Source: Chlorogloeopsis sp. ULAP01
GTDB lineage: Bacteria; Cyanobacteriota; Cyanobacteriia; Cyanobacteriales; Nostocaceae
Reading direction: 5' to 3'
NCBI RefSeq assembly: GCF_030381805.1
Contig: NZ_JAUDRH010000001.1
Span: 434,001-498,000 of the forward strand
Length of the DNA: 64,000 bases
Shown here: one piece after another, positions 53,782-63,167 of the stretch
Layout of the letters: every line of letters starts with the position of its first letter
Position numbering within the stretch: position 1 is the stretch's first letter
The notes under the pieces: generated by a model
The model's database searches: none
The model's input: the letters and a program-made list of their open reading frames with translations, nothing else
What the model was told of the DNA's origin: nothing
Translations under genes and position numbers: made by a program

Positions 53782-54247
53782 ATATGTTTTTTATCTTACT
53801 TCAGAATCTTTAAACGCTTAGTAATATATTGCTACGGAGATGGGCAAGTTCTTATACCGTCTTTTACTAAGGGTTGAGCTAGGATAACCATATATCTTAC
53901 TTCTGAGATAGACACTTGTTGCTTGGTTATACTAGTGTCAGTTCAGAAACTGTCACTCACCTAAGTCCCCGTTTTATCTCAGAAAAGATATTCTTGATTT
54001 TGTGCAAGGAGTGATACCACTTCACCATATGTTTGCCACAAATTATTTTCGCGATAGACTATAAACAAAGGATTATTGCGAACTTCAAATGTTGCATCAA
54101 ACAAGTGAATTGGTTCATATTTATACTAAATGCGCTTGAGTTAGCAAAATTCTCAAGCGCATTTACGTATTACTTATTTATACTTGATTCTTTGGTTGAC
54201 TGTCATTTGCAATTAATTCTGAACCAATAACAAATGACACACATCAC
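53782..54247. other. Intergenic region with hairpins
   Basis: 466 bp, no gene. Besides the strong hairpin at 54128-54164 there is a smaller inverted repeat AGTGTCAGTT-CAGA-AACTGTCACT near 53935-53958. Confidence 0.6.
54128..54164 (-). terminator. Strong hairpin downstream of leuS
   Basis: A perfect 13-bp stem AAATGCGCTTGAG / CTCAAGCGCATTT around an 11-nt loop, 84 nt past the leuS stop. The A/T ends of the stem resemble an intrinsic terminator, but there is no long T-run on either side. Confidence 0.6.
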
Positions 54248-56863
54248 TCAGCCCAAGACAAAGTTAATCAGCTTACCAGGCACCACAATCACCTTTTTAA
54301 CCTCCTTGCCTTCAATATAACGTTGACCAACATCAGATTCACGGGCATACTTCTCTAACTCAACTTTGTCTGCTTGAGCGGGAACTTGAATCGCACCGCG
54401 AGTCTTACCCATAATCTGAATTACCAAGGTGATTTCATCGGCAACCAATGCTGCTGGATCGTATTTAGGCCAGCTTGCAGTGTGAACTGAGTTATTATTG
54501 CCCAATAAATGCCAAAGTTCATCGGCAATATGGGGTGCAAAAGGTGCCAATAAAACGACTAAAGTCCCAATCCCTTCTGCATAGACTGATGAATCTTTGC
54601 AAGTGGCATCATTGAGGGCATTACTTAATTTCATCAATTCAGAAATAGCGGTGTTGAATTGATATTCATCTTCTACGTCTTCACTGACTTCTTTGATAGC
54701 AATGTGAATCGCTCGTCGCAAGTCTTTCTCGACTTTTGTCAATTTGCTCGTAGTAACGCTATTAATAGCGTTACTACCAACAGCAATAAACTCAGTTAGC
54801 AAGCGCCAAACTCGGTTCAAAAAGCGGAATTGCCCTTCTACATCCGCTTCATCCCATTCCAAGTCTTTTTCTGGTGGTGCTTTAAACAGAATAAACATTC
54901 GAGCTGTGTCTACACCATATTTGGCAATTACGTCTTCTGGTGCCACACCATTACCCTTAGACTTGGACATAGTGGCGTAAATGCGTTCTAGTGGTTCACC
55001 AGTGTGGGGATCACGGGGATTGGCAGGATCGACTAAATGAGAAGGAACCCATTTATCTTTACCAGATTTATTGGGATTGAAGTAAGTTAAACCTTGCACC
55101 ATGCCTTGAGTCAATAGGCGTTGGAAGGGTTCATCAAAGTTCAACAAACCTCTATCGCGCAATACTTTAGTAAAGAACCGCGAATACAACAGATGCAAAA
55201 TCGCGTGTTCGATTCCACCTACGTATTGATCTACGGGCATCCAGTCGTTTACTTTGCCAGGCTCGAAAACCTGCTGTTCATTCTTAGCATCAGTAAAGCG
55301 CAAGAAATACCATGAGGAATCAATAAATGTATCCATCGTGTCAGTTTCCCGCTTGGCTGGCGTACCGCAAGTAGGGCAAAGTACATTTACCCAGCTTTCC
55401 AAGTTAGCCAAAGGTGAGCCACCACGTCCAGTAAATTCCACATCTTCTGGCAACTTCACAGGCAAATCTTGATCTGGAACTGGCACTGCACCACAGTTAG
55501 GACAGTGAATAATGGGGATGGGTGCGCCCCAGTAACGCTGCCGTGAAATCAACCAATCCCGCAGGCGATACTGTACTCGTTCTTTGCCAAAGCCTTGTTT
55601 TTCGGCATATTCCACAACTGCTTTTTTGCCATCAGTGGAACTTATACCGTTAAACTGGCTAGAATTCACCATCATTCCTGGATCAGTGTATGCTTCTGTC
55701 AACGATACACCTGTATCGCCGCCTTCAGGTACAATTACTACCTTAATTGGCAAATTCTGTTCTTTAGCAAACTTGAAATCCCGCGCATCGTGGGCAGGTA
55801 CGCCCATAACTGCACCAGTACCATACTCATACAGCACGTAGTCAGCAATCCAGATCGGAATTTCTTCACCTGTAAATGGATTAGTTGCCTTACCACCCGT
55901 CGGAATACCCCTCTTTGGCTTATCTTCAGCAGTACGTTCCAACTCACTTTCGTTGGTAACTTCTTGTACAAAGGCTTCTACTGGTGCTTGCTGTTCGGGT
56001 GTTGTTACCAGCTTTGTTAAAGGGTGTTCTGGTGCTAACACGACATAGCTAACACCGTAAACTGTATCCGGACGTGTAGTATAGACACCGATTTTTTCTG
56101 ATCTGCCAACAATGGGAAATTCCAAGTAAGCGCCTGTGGATTTGCCAATCCAGTTAGCTTGCATTAATTTCACACGTTCTGGCCATCCTGGCAACTTGTC
56201 CAAGTCATTCAATAATTCTTCGGCATAGTCGGTAATCTTAAAAAACCACTGCCGCAATAATTTCCGTTCGACTTTGGCACCACTGCGCCAGGAACGTCCT
56301 TCACTGTCAACTTGTTCATTTGCCAATACAGTTTGATCAATAGGATCCCAGTTGACTGCTGCCTCTTTTTGATAAGCTAAACCCGCTTGGTAAAATTGCA
56401 AGAAAATCCACTGCGTCCACTTGTAATAATCTGGCGAACAAGTAGCAACTTCACAGTTCCAATCTATGGACAAACCAAGGCGCTGTAATTGCTGCCGCAT
56501 CTGCTCGATATTTTGATATGTCCATTTTGTTGGCGGCACACCCCGATCAATAGCAGCGTTTTCTGCGGGCAAGCCAAAGGCATCCCAACCCATCGGATGC
56601 AGTACCCGATACCCTTGCATACGCTTGAGACGGGCAATTACATCAGTAATTGTGTAATTACGGACGTGCCCCATATGTAGGCTGCCCGATGGATAGGGAA
56701 ACATTGACAGGGCATAATATTTGGGCTGATTTATATCTGTGGGAGTTTTATCTAAGCCGAGTTCAGCCCATTTTGTTTGCCATTTTTCCTCAATCGATGC
56801 TGGGTTATATCGGGAATCCACCAAAAATTCTCCTACTGGATCTGTAATCTTGTCTGCCTCCAT
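54248..56863 (-). CDS. leuS: Leucyl-tRNA synthetase
   Basis: An 871-residue class Ia aminoacyl-tRNA synthetase charging tRNA-Leu. N-terminal ATP motif of HIGH type (PYPSGSLHMGHVRNY), the CP1 editing domain (YTTRPDTVYGVSYVVLAPEH and GTGAVMGVPAHD), zinc-type cysteine pairs (CPNCGAVPVPD and CPTCGTPA), the KMSKS signature (TMSKSKGNG) and the C-terminal anticodon-binding region (WPKYDPAALVADEITLVIQI). Length is normal for bacterial LeuRS. Single-gene unit, divergent from the gene at 56908. Confidence 0.97.
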   Translation of the reverse strand: MEADKITDPVGEFLVDSRYNPASIEEKWQTKWAELGLDKTPTDINQPKYYALSMFPYPSGSLHMGHVRNYTITDVIARLKRMQGYRVLHPMGWDAFGLPAENAAIDRGVPPTKWTYQNIEQMRQQLQRLGLSIDWNCEVATCSPDYYKWTQWIFLQFYQAGLAYQKEAAVNWDPIDQTVLANEQVDSEGRSWRSGAKVERKLLRQWFFKITDYAEELLNDLDKLPGWPERVKLMQANWIGKSTGAYLEFPIVGRSEKIGVYTTRPDTVYGVSYVVLAPEHPLTKLVTTPEQQAPVEAFVQEVTNESELERTAEDKPKRGIPTGGKATNPFTGEEIPIWIADYVLYEYGTGAVMGVPAHDARDFKFAKEQNLPIKVVIVPEGGDTGVSLTEAYTDPGMMVNSSQFNGISSTDGKKAVVEYAEKQGFGKERVQYRLRDWLISRQRYWGAPIPIIHCPNCGAVPVPDQDLPVKLPEDVEFTGRGGSPLANLESWVNVLCPTCGTPAKRETDTMDTFIDSSWYFLRFTDAKNEQQVFEPGKVNDWMPVDQYVGGIEHAILHLLYSRFFTKVLRDRGLLNFDEPFQRLLTQGMVQGLTYFNPNKSGKDKWVPSHLVDPANPRDPHTGEPLERIYATMSKSKGNGVAPEDVIAKYGVDTARMFILFKAPPEKDLEWDEADVEGQFRFLNRVWRLLTEFIAVGSNAINSVTTSKLTKVEKDLRRAIHIAIKEVSEDVEDEYQFNTAISELMKLSNALNDATCKDSSVYAEGIGTLVVLLAPFAPHIADELWHLLGNNNSVHTASWPKYDPAALVADEITLVIQIMGKTRGAIQVPAQADKVELEKYARESDVGQRYIEGKEVKKVIVVPGKLINFVLG

Positions 56864-56907
56864 ATTTTAGATGGTAAGCACAGGAATTAAGTTGGATAAA
56901 AAAGGCA

Positions 56908-57339
56908 ATGACTGAATTCAAAAAAAACTTGTCTGGATTGTTACGAGTATTTGTCTACGGCACCCTTAAACCAGGTGAAGCAAACTATAAAAGCTACTGC
57001 GAAGGTAAAGTTATAAATGCTACTGAAGCTTTTGCATTAGGTAAATTATTTGCTTTGCCAGTAGGCTATCCAGCAATGACGCTAGGCCATAGGCCAGTCT
57101 ACGGATATTTACTGGAATTTTCTTCTGTGGATGTGTTAGCTGAATTAGACGAACTCGAAGATTACTATCCTGCTAGATCTACTTCCGAAAATTTATATAA
57201 TCGCCAGCAAATAAAAATATACGATCTACAAGGGCGATCGCTTGGTTGGGTTTGGGTATACTTAATGACACCAGAACTGGTTAGCAACTTAGGAGGAACT
57301 TTTCTACCTGATGGCTGCTGGAGTAATAATTACAAATAG
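56908..57339 (+). CDS. Gamma-glutamylcyclotransferase-like (AIG2/GGCT fold) protein
   Basis: A 143-residue single-domain protein: VFVYGTLKPGEANY (substrate-binding YGTL loop), then VYGYLLEFSS and LDELEDYYPA with the candidate catalytic Glu, and LGWVWVYL. The fold releases 5-oxoproline from gamma-glutamyl compounds in characterised members, but many bacterial homologues are untested. Divergent from leuS; a hairpin terminator starts at its stop codon. Confidence 0.87.
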   Translation: MTEFKKNLSGLLRVFVYGTLKPGEANYKSYCEGKVINATEAFALGKLFALPVGYPAMTLGHRPVYGYLLEFSSVDVLAELDELEDYYPARSTSENLYNRQQIKIYDLQGRSLGWVWVYLMTPELVSNLGGTFLPDGCWSNNYK

Positions 57340-57388
57340 AGACGCTTTTTAATATAAGTTAATATAAGCGTCTCTATATAAATTTTTT
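57338..57388 (+). terminator. Terminator-like hairpin after the GGCT gene
   Basis: A perfect 10-bp inverted repeat AGAGACGCTT (57338-57347) / AAGCGTCTCT (57366-57375) followed by ATATAAATTTTTT. The stem overlaps the stop codon. It shares the AGAGACGC wording with other repeats in the window. Confidence 0.75.
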
Positions 57389-57397
57389 CGATCTGTT

Positions 57398-57432
57398 AAG
57401 AATTATGAAATCCATAGCGTTTCATAATTCTT
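57398..57432 (-). terminator. Hairpin downstream of the putative anti-sigma gene
   Basis: A perfect 13-bp inverted repeat AAGAATTATGAAA / TTTCATAATTCTT with a 9-nt loop, 36 nt beyond the - strand gene's stop. Same wording as the AT-rich repeat at 30615-30690. A terminator role is plausible. Confidence 0.55.
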
Positions 57433-57467
57433 GATTCAAAATTTTTAACTCCTCACCGTTTGCATAC

Positions 57468-58082
57468 TCAATTGTAATTGTTTTCCAGATCCCCTAATTT
57501 AAATTGCTTCTGTTGATTGACTGGATGTTCCGGAGAAGTTTCTGCTGCTTTAGGAATAGCCATAATCGGGTTGTTTATAGCCAGCATTAATGGTGCAACA
57601 GCAATAGGCTCAGGATTTGGTTGTGTTTGTTCTACTGATGGTTTGATAGCCAATTGTGGCGCAGTCAGTTTACTACCCGGTACTAGGCCAGATATAGCAC
57701 CGATGATAGTAGCAGCTATGGCAGTACCTCCTAACACCCAGGCTCTTTGCTCCCGGCGGTGCAAACGACCCATCACTTGCTGAACTGTTTTCTCTAAAGG
57801 CTGCTGAGACTGTGGTAGTGGCATAGTCCGCAACCCTTGACGCAGCTTTAAGAGTCTGTCATACAAGCGTTGAACATCTGCATCATTTGCCAGCAATTGT
57901 TCTACTTGCTTGCGTTCTGCTGCTGTTACCTCTCCATCGAGATAAGCACTCAATAACTCGAAGCGATCGCGCTTCACCATATCCATAGCACCCGCTAAAT
58001 CATTGGTATGCTTTTCCTTCTTGTCTGGCAAATCATTGAATTGCAAACAAGAATGGTCGTTAAAGTGATAATCAGTAGTCAT
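57468..58082 (-). CDS. Putative anti-sigma factor for SigG
   Basis: 204 residues. The N-terminal half holds FELLSAYLDGEVTAAERKQV, the helical pattern of anti-sigma domains (no HxxxCxxC zinc site is seen). One transmembrane helix lies at about 114-135 (WVLGGTAIAATIIGAISGLV), followed by a Pro-rich periplasmic tail. This is the layout of membrane anti-sigma factors that hold an ECF sigma factor until a surface signal. It follows sigG by 159 nt on the same strand, which supports pairing. The hydrophilic start MTTDYHFNDHS has several His, possibly metal-linked. Function is inferred. Confidence 0.82.
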   Translation of the reverse strand: MTTDYHFNDHSCLQFNDLPDKKEKHTNDLAGAMDMVKRDRFELLSAYLDGEVTAAERKQVEQLLANDADVQRLYDRLLKLRQGLRTMPLPQSQQPLEKTVQQVMGRLHRREQRAWVLGGTAIAATIIGAISGLVPGSKLTAPQLAIKPSVEQTQPNPEPIAVAPLMLAINNPIMAIPKAAETSPEHPVNQQKQFKLGDLENNYN

Positions 58083-58241
58083 CTTAACATTATTACCAAT
58101 TCACGCACGGGTAGACAGAGTGAACAAACTTAATGAAATTAATCATTCTTTCTCCTGCTGGCCAAGGTTCTCTGCACTTTCTTTAAAAATCTTAATCAAA
58201 TATAAAATTTTGCCATAAACCTGAGGATACGTAAATTAAAC

Positions 58242-58898
58242 TTAGGTATCTAAATAGTTTTGCAACTGAGTTTGCAATCTAGCTCTGGCTCTGGCTATTC
58301 TTGATTTTACTGTCCCTAAAGAAACTCCTGTAATTTCAGCTATTTCTTCATATGCCATGCCCTCAATTTCTCTTAGAACAATGGTGGTACGAAATACTTC
58401 TGGCAAATCAGCGATCGCTTCTCGCAATTGTTCGTAAAACTCTCTAGTTGTCAACTCTTCCTCTGGGCCAGGAGTGTCTCCCGCAATTTCCCAATCCATT
58501 TCACCATCATCCACCGAACGGGGAGCATCTAGCGATAAGGGACTAACAACTCGCTTGCGTTTACGCAGCTCGTCGTAAAACAAGTTGGTAGCAATGCGAC
58601 TTAACCAGCCCCGAAATTTAGACGGTTCTTGCAATCGGTTAATATTTCTATACACTCGAATCCACACTTCTTGAGCCAAATCGGCTCTATCAGCCCAATC
58701 AGGAGCAAGATGGTATAAAACCCTATCTACTTGGGATTGATAGCGGCGCAACAATTCTGCGAAAGCAGCACGATCGGGACGCAATCCTGCTTGACAGCGC
58801 AAAATCAGGTCGTGGTTAGAAAGTTTGTCAACTTGCACTAATGCTTCTGGAAGTGTTGCATCAACCGTTGACCAGGATACAGTAATCGACTGACTCAT
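58242..58898 (-). CDS. sigG: RNA polymerase ECF sigma factor SigG
   Basis: 218 residues. Region 2 (AFAELLRRYQSQVDRVLYHL ... DLAQEVWIRVYRNI ... FRGWLSRIATNLFYDELRKR) and region 4 (LPEVFRTTIVLREIEGMAYE ... TGVSLGTVKSRIARARARL) are intact. The long N-terminus and the SLDAPRSVDDGEMDWE linker fit the cyanobacterial SigG group, known in other cyanobacteria for envelope or metal stress responses. It probably heads an operon with the anti-sigma gene and may autoregulate. Confidence 0.93.
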   Translation of the reverse strand: MSQSITVSWSTVDATLPEALVQVDKLSNHDLILRCQAGLRPDRAAFAELLRRYQSQVDRVLYHLAPDWADRADLAQEVWIRVYRNINRLQEPSKFRGWLSRIATNLFYDELRKRKRVVSPLSLDAPRSVDDGEMDWEIAGDTPGPEEELTTREFYEQLREAIADLPEVFRTTIVLREIEGMAYEEIAEITGVSLGTVKSRIARARARLQTQLQNYLDT

Positions 58899-59276
58899 AG
58901 ATCGTACTGACTTTAAATCATCCCTATCTATTAGACATACTTAACTGAAGCAGGTTCCTTGTGTAAGTGACGGATTTATGACTGGAACACTGTATACTTT
59001 TCAAGATGCATCTTTAGAGTAGACAGTAACGTTACCTATACCTGTGCCACTAATAGTAACTGACTAATTACTCTTGGCTAAAATGCAATGATGATGTACT
59101 CAACAGAGTGTAGTTACCAACAACCCAAAGTTAAAATTTTCTAGTATCCGAACCATTATGTCACTTACAATCAAGTCTATTTTGAGGTTTTTTAACAAAA
59201 GTGCTTTACTTTTAGCTTAGACTCAATGGCAGAGCGGTTGGTAAGAATTGCTCTACTTATAGCTGAGTCAAAAAAA
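58899..59276. other. Upstream region of sigG
   Basis: 378 bp; presumably carries the sigG promoter. No gene or convincing box seen. Confidence 0.5.
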
Positions 59277-59435
59277 TCACTGTTGTTTTTGCGGCAACCT
59301 GACCAAAATAGTTGATGATGGCTCTTGTCGATGTTGATAATTAGCACCACTATCAGGTTGATTGGGTATGCGAACTTGTAAAAACAAATTGAGGGAAAAT
59401 GTGATTGTTATTGCTAGTAATAATTTTTCCAACAT
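59277..59435 (-). CDS. Small membrane or secreted peptide, 52 residues
   Basis: A short - strand ORF: ATG at 59435 preceded by GGGAGAAAG at good spacing, reading MLEKLLLAITITFSLNLFLQ then a hydrophilic part (IPNQPDSGANYQHRQEPSST) ending LPQKQQ-stop. One N-terminal hydrophobic helix, so either a signal anchor with an exterior tail or a cleaved peptide. It is on the same strand as sigG, 379 nt upstream of it, and divergent from the L,D-transpeptidase gene. I do not recognise it. Support comes from the ribosome binding site and clean membrane-peptide layout. Confidence 0.5.
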   Translation of the reverse strand: MLEKLLLAITITFSLNLFLQVRIPNQPDSGANYQHRQEPSSTILVRLPQKQQ

Positions 59436-59769
59436 GGTCTTTCTCCCGCCCACACCATACTAATGATTGAATGCTGCACCTGTTGGGTTCCAGGAGAATG
59501 ACTAATTTCACCTGGATCTTTCAAATCTAGAGGTTGGCAAAAATCTGTATAGCCCTAGTTTGCCCACGAGTAGAAACAAATAGATGATGGAACTGATAAA
59601 AGTTTGTAAATTTTTGGTAATCGGATAACCAGGCAATCTAAAAAAGTTTTCAGCGTCAGCTATCTGTAAATACACAACGCGCACACCTTTTTCCTAAAAG
59701 GTAGAGTATCTTAGGTAAAAGTGTTAGCAGATTGCTCAGTTCACAGAGTAGTTTGGAGAATATAGAACG
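59436..59769. other. Divergent intergenic region before the L,D-transpeptidase gene
   Basis: 334 bp, no gene. It should contain promoters for the small peptide and the transpeptidase. GGAG at about 59753 probably serves the latter. Confidence 0.5.
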
Positions 59770-60438
59770 ATGGTGATGGCAAGAAATGAATCTGTAGCGC
59801 GTATAGCAATGCTGCTCTGTTTTGGCACAGCAATTTTGTCTCTTGCTGTCCATTGGCACATTTCTGCTTCTATGACACCTTCTACTAGTTCAGAAACTCA
59901 GGGAAGTGGTGCAGCCAGAGCAGCAGATGTTAAGATGCCAAGGAGCTTGATGCCGAATGACACAGGCAAAGTTAATGCCTCTCACCCTATAAAGTCACTC
60001 TTGGCTAAAGTTTCAACTCCAAAGGCTCCCTTATTTCCTGCTTCTACTCCCCAGACAAAAGTAGTAGTTGATTTAAGCGATCGCCGCGTTTATGTTTACC
60101 GTCTTGGTCAGGTGATTGCCAGTTATCCAACCGGTATTGGTAAAAAAGGTTGGGAAACACCTACAGGTACTTTCGAGATTTCGCAAAAGCGCCTCAACCC
60201 TGCCTGGCGTCATCCGATCACGGGCAAAGTATTTCCAGCAGGAGCTGACAGTCCCCTTGGAGATAGATGGATTGGTTTTTGGTCAGATGGACGCAATCAA
60301 ATTGGGTTTCACGGTACTCCAGATGACGAGCTAGTTGGTTCTGCTGTGTCTCATGGCTGCTTACGTATGCGTAATCCTGATGTTCGCTTATTATACAAAC
60401 AGGTAGATTTAGGGACACCAGTAGAAGTACGGAATTAG
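59770..60438 (+). CDS. L,D-transpeptidase (YkuD domain)
   Basis: 222 residues. N-terminal signal/anchor helix (IAMLLCFGTAILSLAVHW), a Ser/Thr/Pro-rich spacer, then the YkuD domain from about 95: VVVDLSDRRVYVYRLGQV, SYPTGIGKKGWETPTGTFEI, IGFHGTPDDELVG and the catalytic SHGCLRM with nucleophilic Cys. It acts in the periplasm forming 3-3 peptidoglycan cross-links or attaching proteins to the wall. GGAG lies upstream of the start. Confidence 0.92.
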   Translation: MVMARNESVARIAMLLCFGTAILSLAVHWHISASMTPSTSSETQGSGAARAADVKMPRSLMPNDTGKVNASHPIKSLLAKVSTPKAPLFPASTPQTKVVVDLSDRRVYVYRLGQVIASYPTGIGKKGWETPTGTFEISQKRLNPAWRHPITGKVFPAGADSPLGDRWIGFWSDGRNQIGFHGTPDDELVGSAVSHGCLRMRNPDVRLLYKQVDLGTPVEVRN

Positions 60439-60740
60439 TTGCTGGTTTATTAATGATTATTAATTTTTAAAATCAAGAATTCAGGATATGGACTTAGAAT
60501 TCAGTAATCTTAGATGAAGAAAGGCAGCTATGCTGGAGGCAGAGGAGCCAGCGCGTTGCAAAGAGAAGCGCCGTGCGGGGGTTCGGTTCCCCCCGTTGTA
60601 GACGCCCGGAGGGGTTCCGAAGGTAGGGTGGCGACTTCGGAGGGTTCCCCCCGTTGTAGCACCTGGCGTCAAGTGGCGTCCAAGACGAGGGCTGCCTCAC
60701 CTCCTGCCATCTGCCCTCTGCCTTATTTTCTACAAACTAC
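60439..60740. other. Intergenic region with GC-rich interspersed repeat
   Basis: 302 bp. 60530-60690 carries two copies of TTCCCCCCGTTGTAG and related GC-rich wording, much richer in G+C than the rest of the window. The same wording occurs at 63800-63815. No gene. Confidence 0.7.
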
Positions 60741-61295
60741 CTAAGAGTGTGATTTTTGCTCAAAATTAGGTGCATAGACTTGGAGTAAAGTGCTAACTTG
60801 GCGCAGAATTTCGTTCCCGGTGTTTTTACCTAATGCTTGCCGTTCTGGGAAGAAATTTGGTCGATCTAGGTAACGAGCGATCGCCTCACTTACTTGCTGG
60901 GCAATCAATTCCTCAAGTTCTGCTTGAGCGCGTTGACGTTGATAGTTAGCACCTTCTTCCGTCGTCGCATACAAAGGCGGTAGGCGGTTGAGGGCGTAAG
61001 CGGCAATATCTCCAACATCCAGCGAACTGTCACTAGTAGCTTCAATTTCAGCTACACGAGCGATCGCCTCTGTCAGTACCAATTCTTCCATCACGTTAAT
61101 AAACTGTTTGCGTGGTACCGCCACCACCTCACCAGTTAATAGTGCTCCCATCAACCGATCCAGTGCCATGTACTCTTCGATGGAGAGTTCACTAGCGTTA
61201 TCACAAATGCGCCCGACTTCTGCTTCCATTGCTGGTGTAAGATAACCATCCTGGAGAGCTTGTTCTACAATTTTTTCTATACTCATAACGCTCAT
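60741..61295 (-). CDS. ComFB-family protein (putative c-di-nucleotide receptor)
   Basis: 184 residues, cytoplasmic. The conserved block LDVGDIAAYALNRLPPLYAT, with YQRQRAQAELEELIAQQVSE, identifies the late-competence ComFB family. As I recall, cyanobacterial members (CdgR/ComFB) bind cyclic di-nucleotides and influence cell size or motility. The N-terminal ~90 residues (EKIVEQALQDGYLTPAMEAE) form a helical region common in cyanobacterial versions. Same strand as the M23 peptidase gene 86 nt upstream of its start. Confidence 0.87.
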   Translation of the reverse strand: MSVMSIEKIVEQALQDGYLTPAMEAEVGRICDNASELSIEEYMALDRLMGALLTGEVVAVPRKQFINVMEELVLTEAIARVAEIEATSDSSLDVGDIAAYALNRLPPLYATTEEGANYQRQRAQAELEELIAQQVSEAIARYLDRPNFFPERQALGKNTGNEILRQVSTLLQVYAPNFEQKSHS

Positions 61296-61381
61296 CTTTT
61301 ATAAGCCACCCAAGCGAGGTAGGGACGGTACCGATCCAATTTATTCTGCCCAATTACGAGCAGAACATAAACAAAAATTTA

Positions 61382-62317
61382 CTACTTAAATTCTTTATAT
61401 CGCCAGGGTACAGGATCAACAGATTGGCCATTTACATATAATCCCCAGTGTAAATGGGGACCTGTAGAAGCACCTGTGGAACCCACAGTACCAATCAATT
61501 GACCGGGTTTCACAAAATCACCTTCTTTGACATTAATGCGGCTCAAGTGCATAAAAATACTTGTCACTCCTTGACCGTGATCGACGCCAACAACGTTACC
61601 ATGAACCCGGAAACCTTGGGATACTTTTCCTACCAAAGCGACTCGTCCAGCAGCCGGGGCAACAACAGGCGAACCTGCGGCACCAGCGTAGTCAACGCCA
61701 CGATGGTAGTAATCATTTGCAAATTTACCATTATAGTAGCGACGTACACCATAGATTGTCGTAATTCTACCTGCATTTGGTTTGCCAAACATCCCATTCC
61801 AATATTTTTTTGGTGTTTGTAAGGCTTTAAATTCCGCTACACGTTTGAGTTCGTACTCTGTAGCTTTTACTCCTGCTTTACCAGGGGGTAAAGTAATACG
61901 TTGTACAGGGAATTTACGATTCTGTACCAGTACCGATAAGTTTTGTACTTTACCATCTCCTGACACTTGAATTGTTCTGGTTCCAGGCTTTTCTAAAGGC
62001 GTTGTGGGAATAAAAGCTCTATACTGATTGGGAGCAACTTCAAAAGCTGGGTAAGTTTTATTTCCGGTTGTAACTTTTGGATTAGAACTAGATCCTGAAT
62101 TATCTACATTAATAAAAACCGATAGCGTATCTCCCAACTTTGGATTAGAGGGATTTATCTTTACTTGTAAAGCATATGCAGGTAATGCTAAAGCGACAGG
62201 AAAAGCGGCAAATATCCCGCCTATGACAATTTTTGCAAGATATTTGCTTTTCGCGTTTGGCACAACTGAATCTAGTAAATGATTGCCTGAATTACTAGCA
62301 CGATTTTCGGTAGTCAT
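61382..62317 (-). CDS. M23 family (LytM) metallopeptidase
   Basis: A 311-residue envelope protein. An N-terminal hydrophobic segment (IVIGGIFAAFPVALALPAYA) with a likely signal cleavage after YAL/LQV exports it. A beta-rich middle domain (VKINPSNPKLGDTLSVFI) precedes the LytM domain: HRGVDYAGAAGSPVVAPAAG (zinc His and Asp), VVGVDHGQGVTSIFMHLS and GPHLHWGLYV (HxH). All zinc and catalytic His are present, so an active peptidoglycan endopeptidase is expected, for septation or wall remodelling. Confidence 0.92.
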   Translation of the reverse strand: MTTENRASNSGNHLLDSVVPNAKSKYLAKIVIGGIFAAFPVALALPAYALQVKINPSNPKLGDTLSVFINVDNSGSSSNPKVTTGNKTYPAFEVAPNQYRAFIPTTPLEKPGTRTIQVSGDGKVQNLSVLVQNRKFPVQRITLPPGKAGVKATEYELKRVAEFKALQTPKKYWNGMFGKPNAGRITTIYGVRRYYNGKFANDYYHRGVDYAGAAGSPVVAPAAGRVALVGKVSQGFRVHGNVVGVDHGQGVTSIFMHLSRINVKEGDFVKPGQLIGTVGSTGASTGPHLHWGLYVNGQSVDPVPWRYKEFK

Positions 62318-62894
62318 ATAGAAATAAGCTTAAACAAATCAAAATTTTACTGCTCAAAAACAGATTAAAGCATTGTATATTAGTTCCTCAACTGCACTGT
62401 GCTGATTCAAAAATTGAATTTTTGCAAAGTTTTCTATATTTTTATAAAAAATTAAATTATTATTTATTTTTTTGCATACCTAATAGTTTTTTCTTATATT
62501 CAGTAGCATTACTCAAATTCCAAAGGACAAAATTGTTTGTCTTTTATAATTATCGATTTGTAGTGGCTCTGAGTATTAAATCTGAATATAGGTTTACCCA
62601 AAAATACCCTTTTATTTCTCATCATCAATCAGGAGCAAATTTGTTTGTCAGTAGTTGATGAGAATAAGAATAAATTACTAATAAAAGTCATATTCTCATA
62701 CTCATAATTATATAAATACCTGATCCAAACTAAGAGATTTGCTTGAAAAATTCTCGGTTCATCTTGATATACATAAAATTGTCAAAGCTAATAAATTGTC
62801 AAGGAGTCAGTTTAACCTAATGACCTGCCTGATACTATTTTGGAAAATGGAATTGGAAATCGCCTTCTTTATCCGGGTTGGGTAAATCCATCTG
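62318..62894. other. AT-rich intergenic region
   Basis: About 580 bp. An open frame at 62422-62658 is Phe/Tyr-rich and unconvincing. No repeats or RNA genes recognised. Confidence 0.5.
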
Positions 62895-63014
62895 TTGCAA
62901 TTATTTTTTAAATTGGTATAAAGATTGAATACGGAGGTGATTAAATTGTTGTGTGCGAAAAGCAATATGTGTGTTATCTTAACAATCGTCAGATAGTCTA
63001 TCTGATAATTTTTT
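62895..63014 (+). promoter_or_regulatory. Compact unit: promoter, perfect Shine-Dalgarno, leader ORF, terminator hairpin
   Basis: TTGCAA (62895) and TATAAA (62917) with a 16-nt spacer form a plausible promoter. GGAGGTGATT at 62933-62942 is complementary to the 16S rRNA 3' end. From TTG 62946, 16 codons read MLCAKSNMCVILTIVR and stop inside a hairpin TCAGATA-GTC-TATCTGA (62989-63005) followed by TTTTTT (63009-63014). A GTG at 62951 would instead give a 34-residue membrane peptide reading through the hairpin. It could be a leader/attenuator for the gene at 63168, a short sRNA, or a tiny gene. Confidence 0.45.
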
Positions 63015-63167
63015 ATACTATCTTGCTGATTTTTATAGATAAATCTACTGCTTAATTATATAGTAGTATGCGACAAAAATTGGATTAAGTGGCAGTGTAG
63101 CGTTAGCAATCAACCTGCAAGCACATTATATAAATTTCTAATGAGTTAGATAATAGGTAAAATCTAA

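Noticed and set aside
55595..56020. A 141-codon ORF antisense to leuS
   Set aside because: It is a shadow of the leuS editing region; no ribosome binding site or family resemblance.
62422..62658. A 78-codon Phe/Tyr-rich ORF
   Set aside because: It has the composition expected of AT-rich non-coding DNA, with no ribosome binding site.
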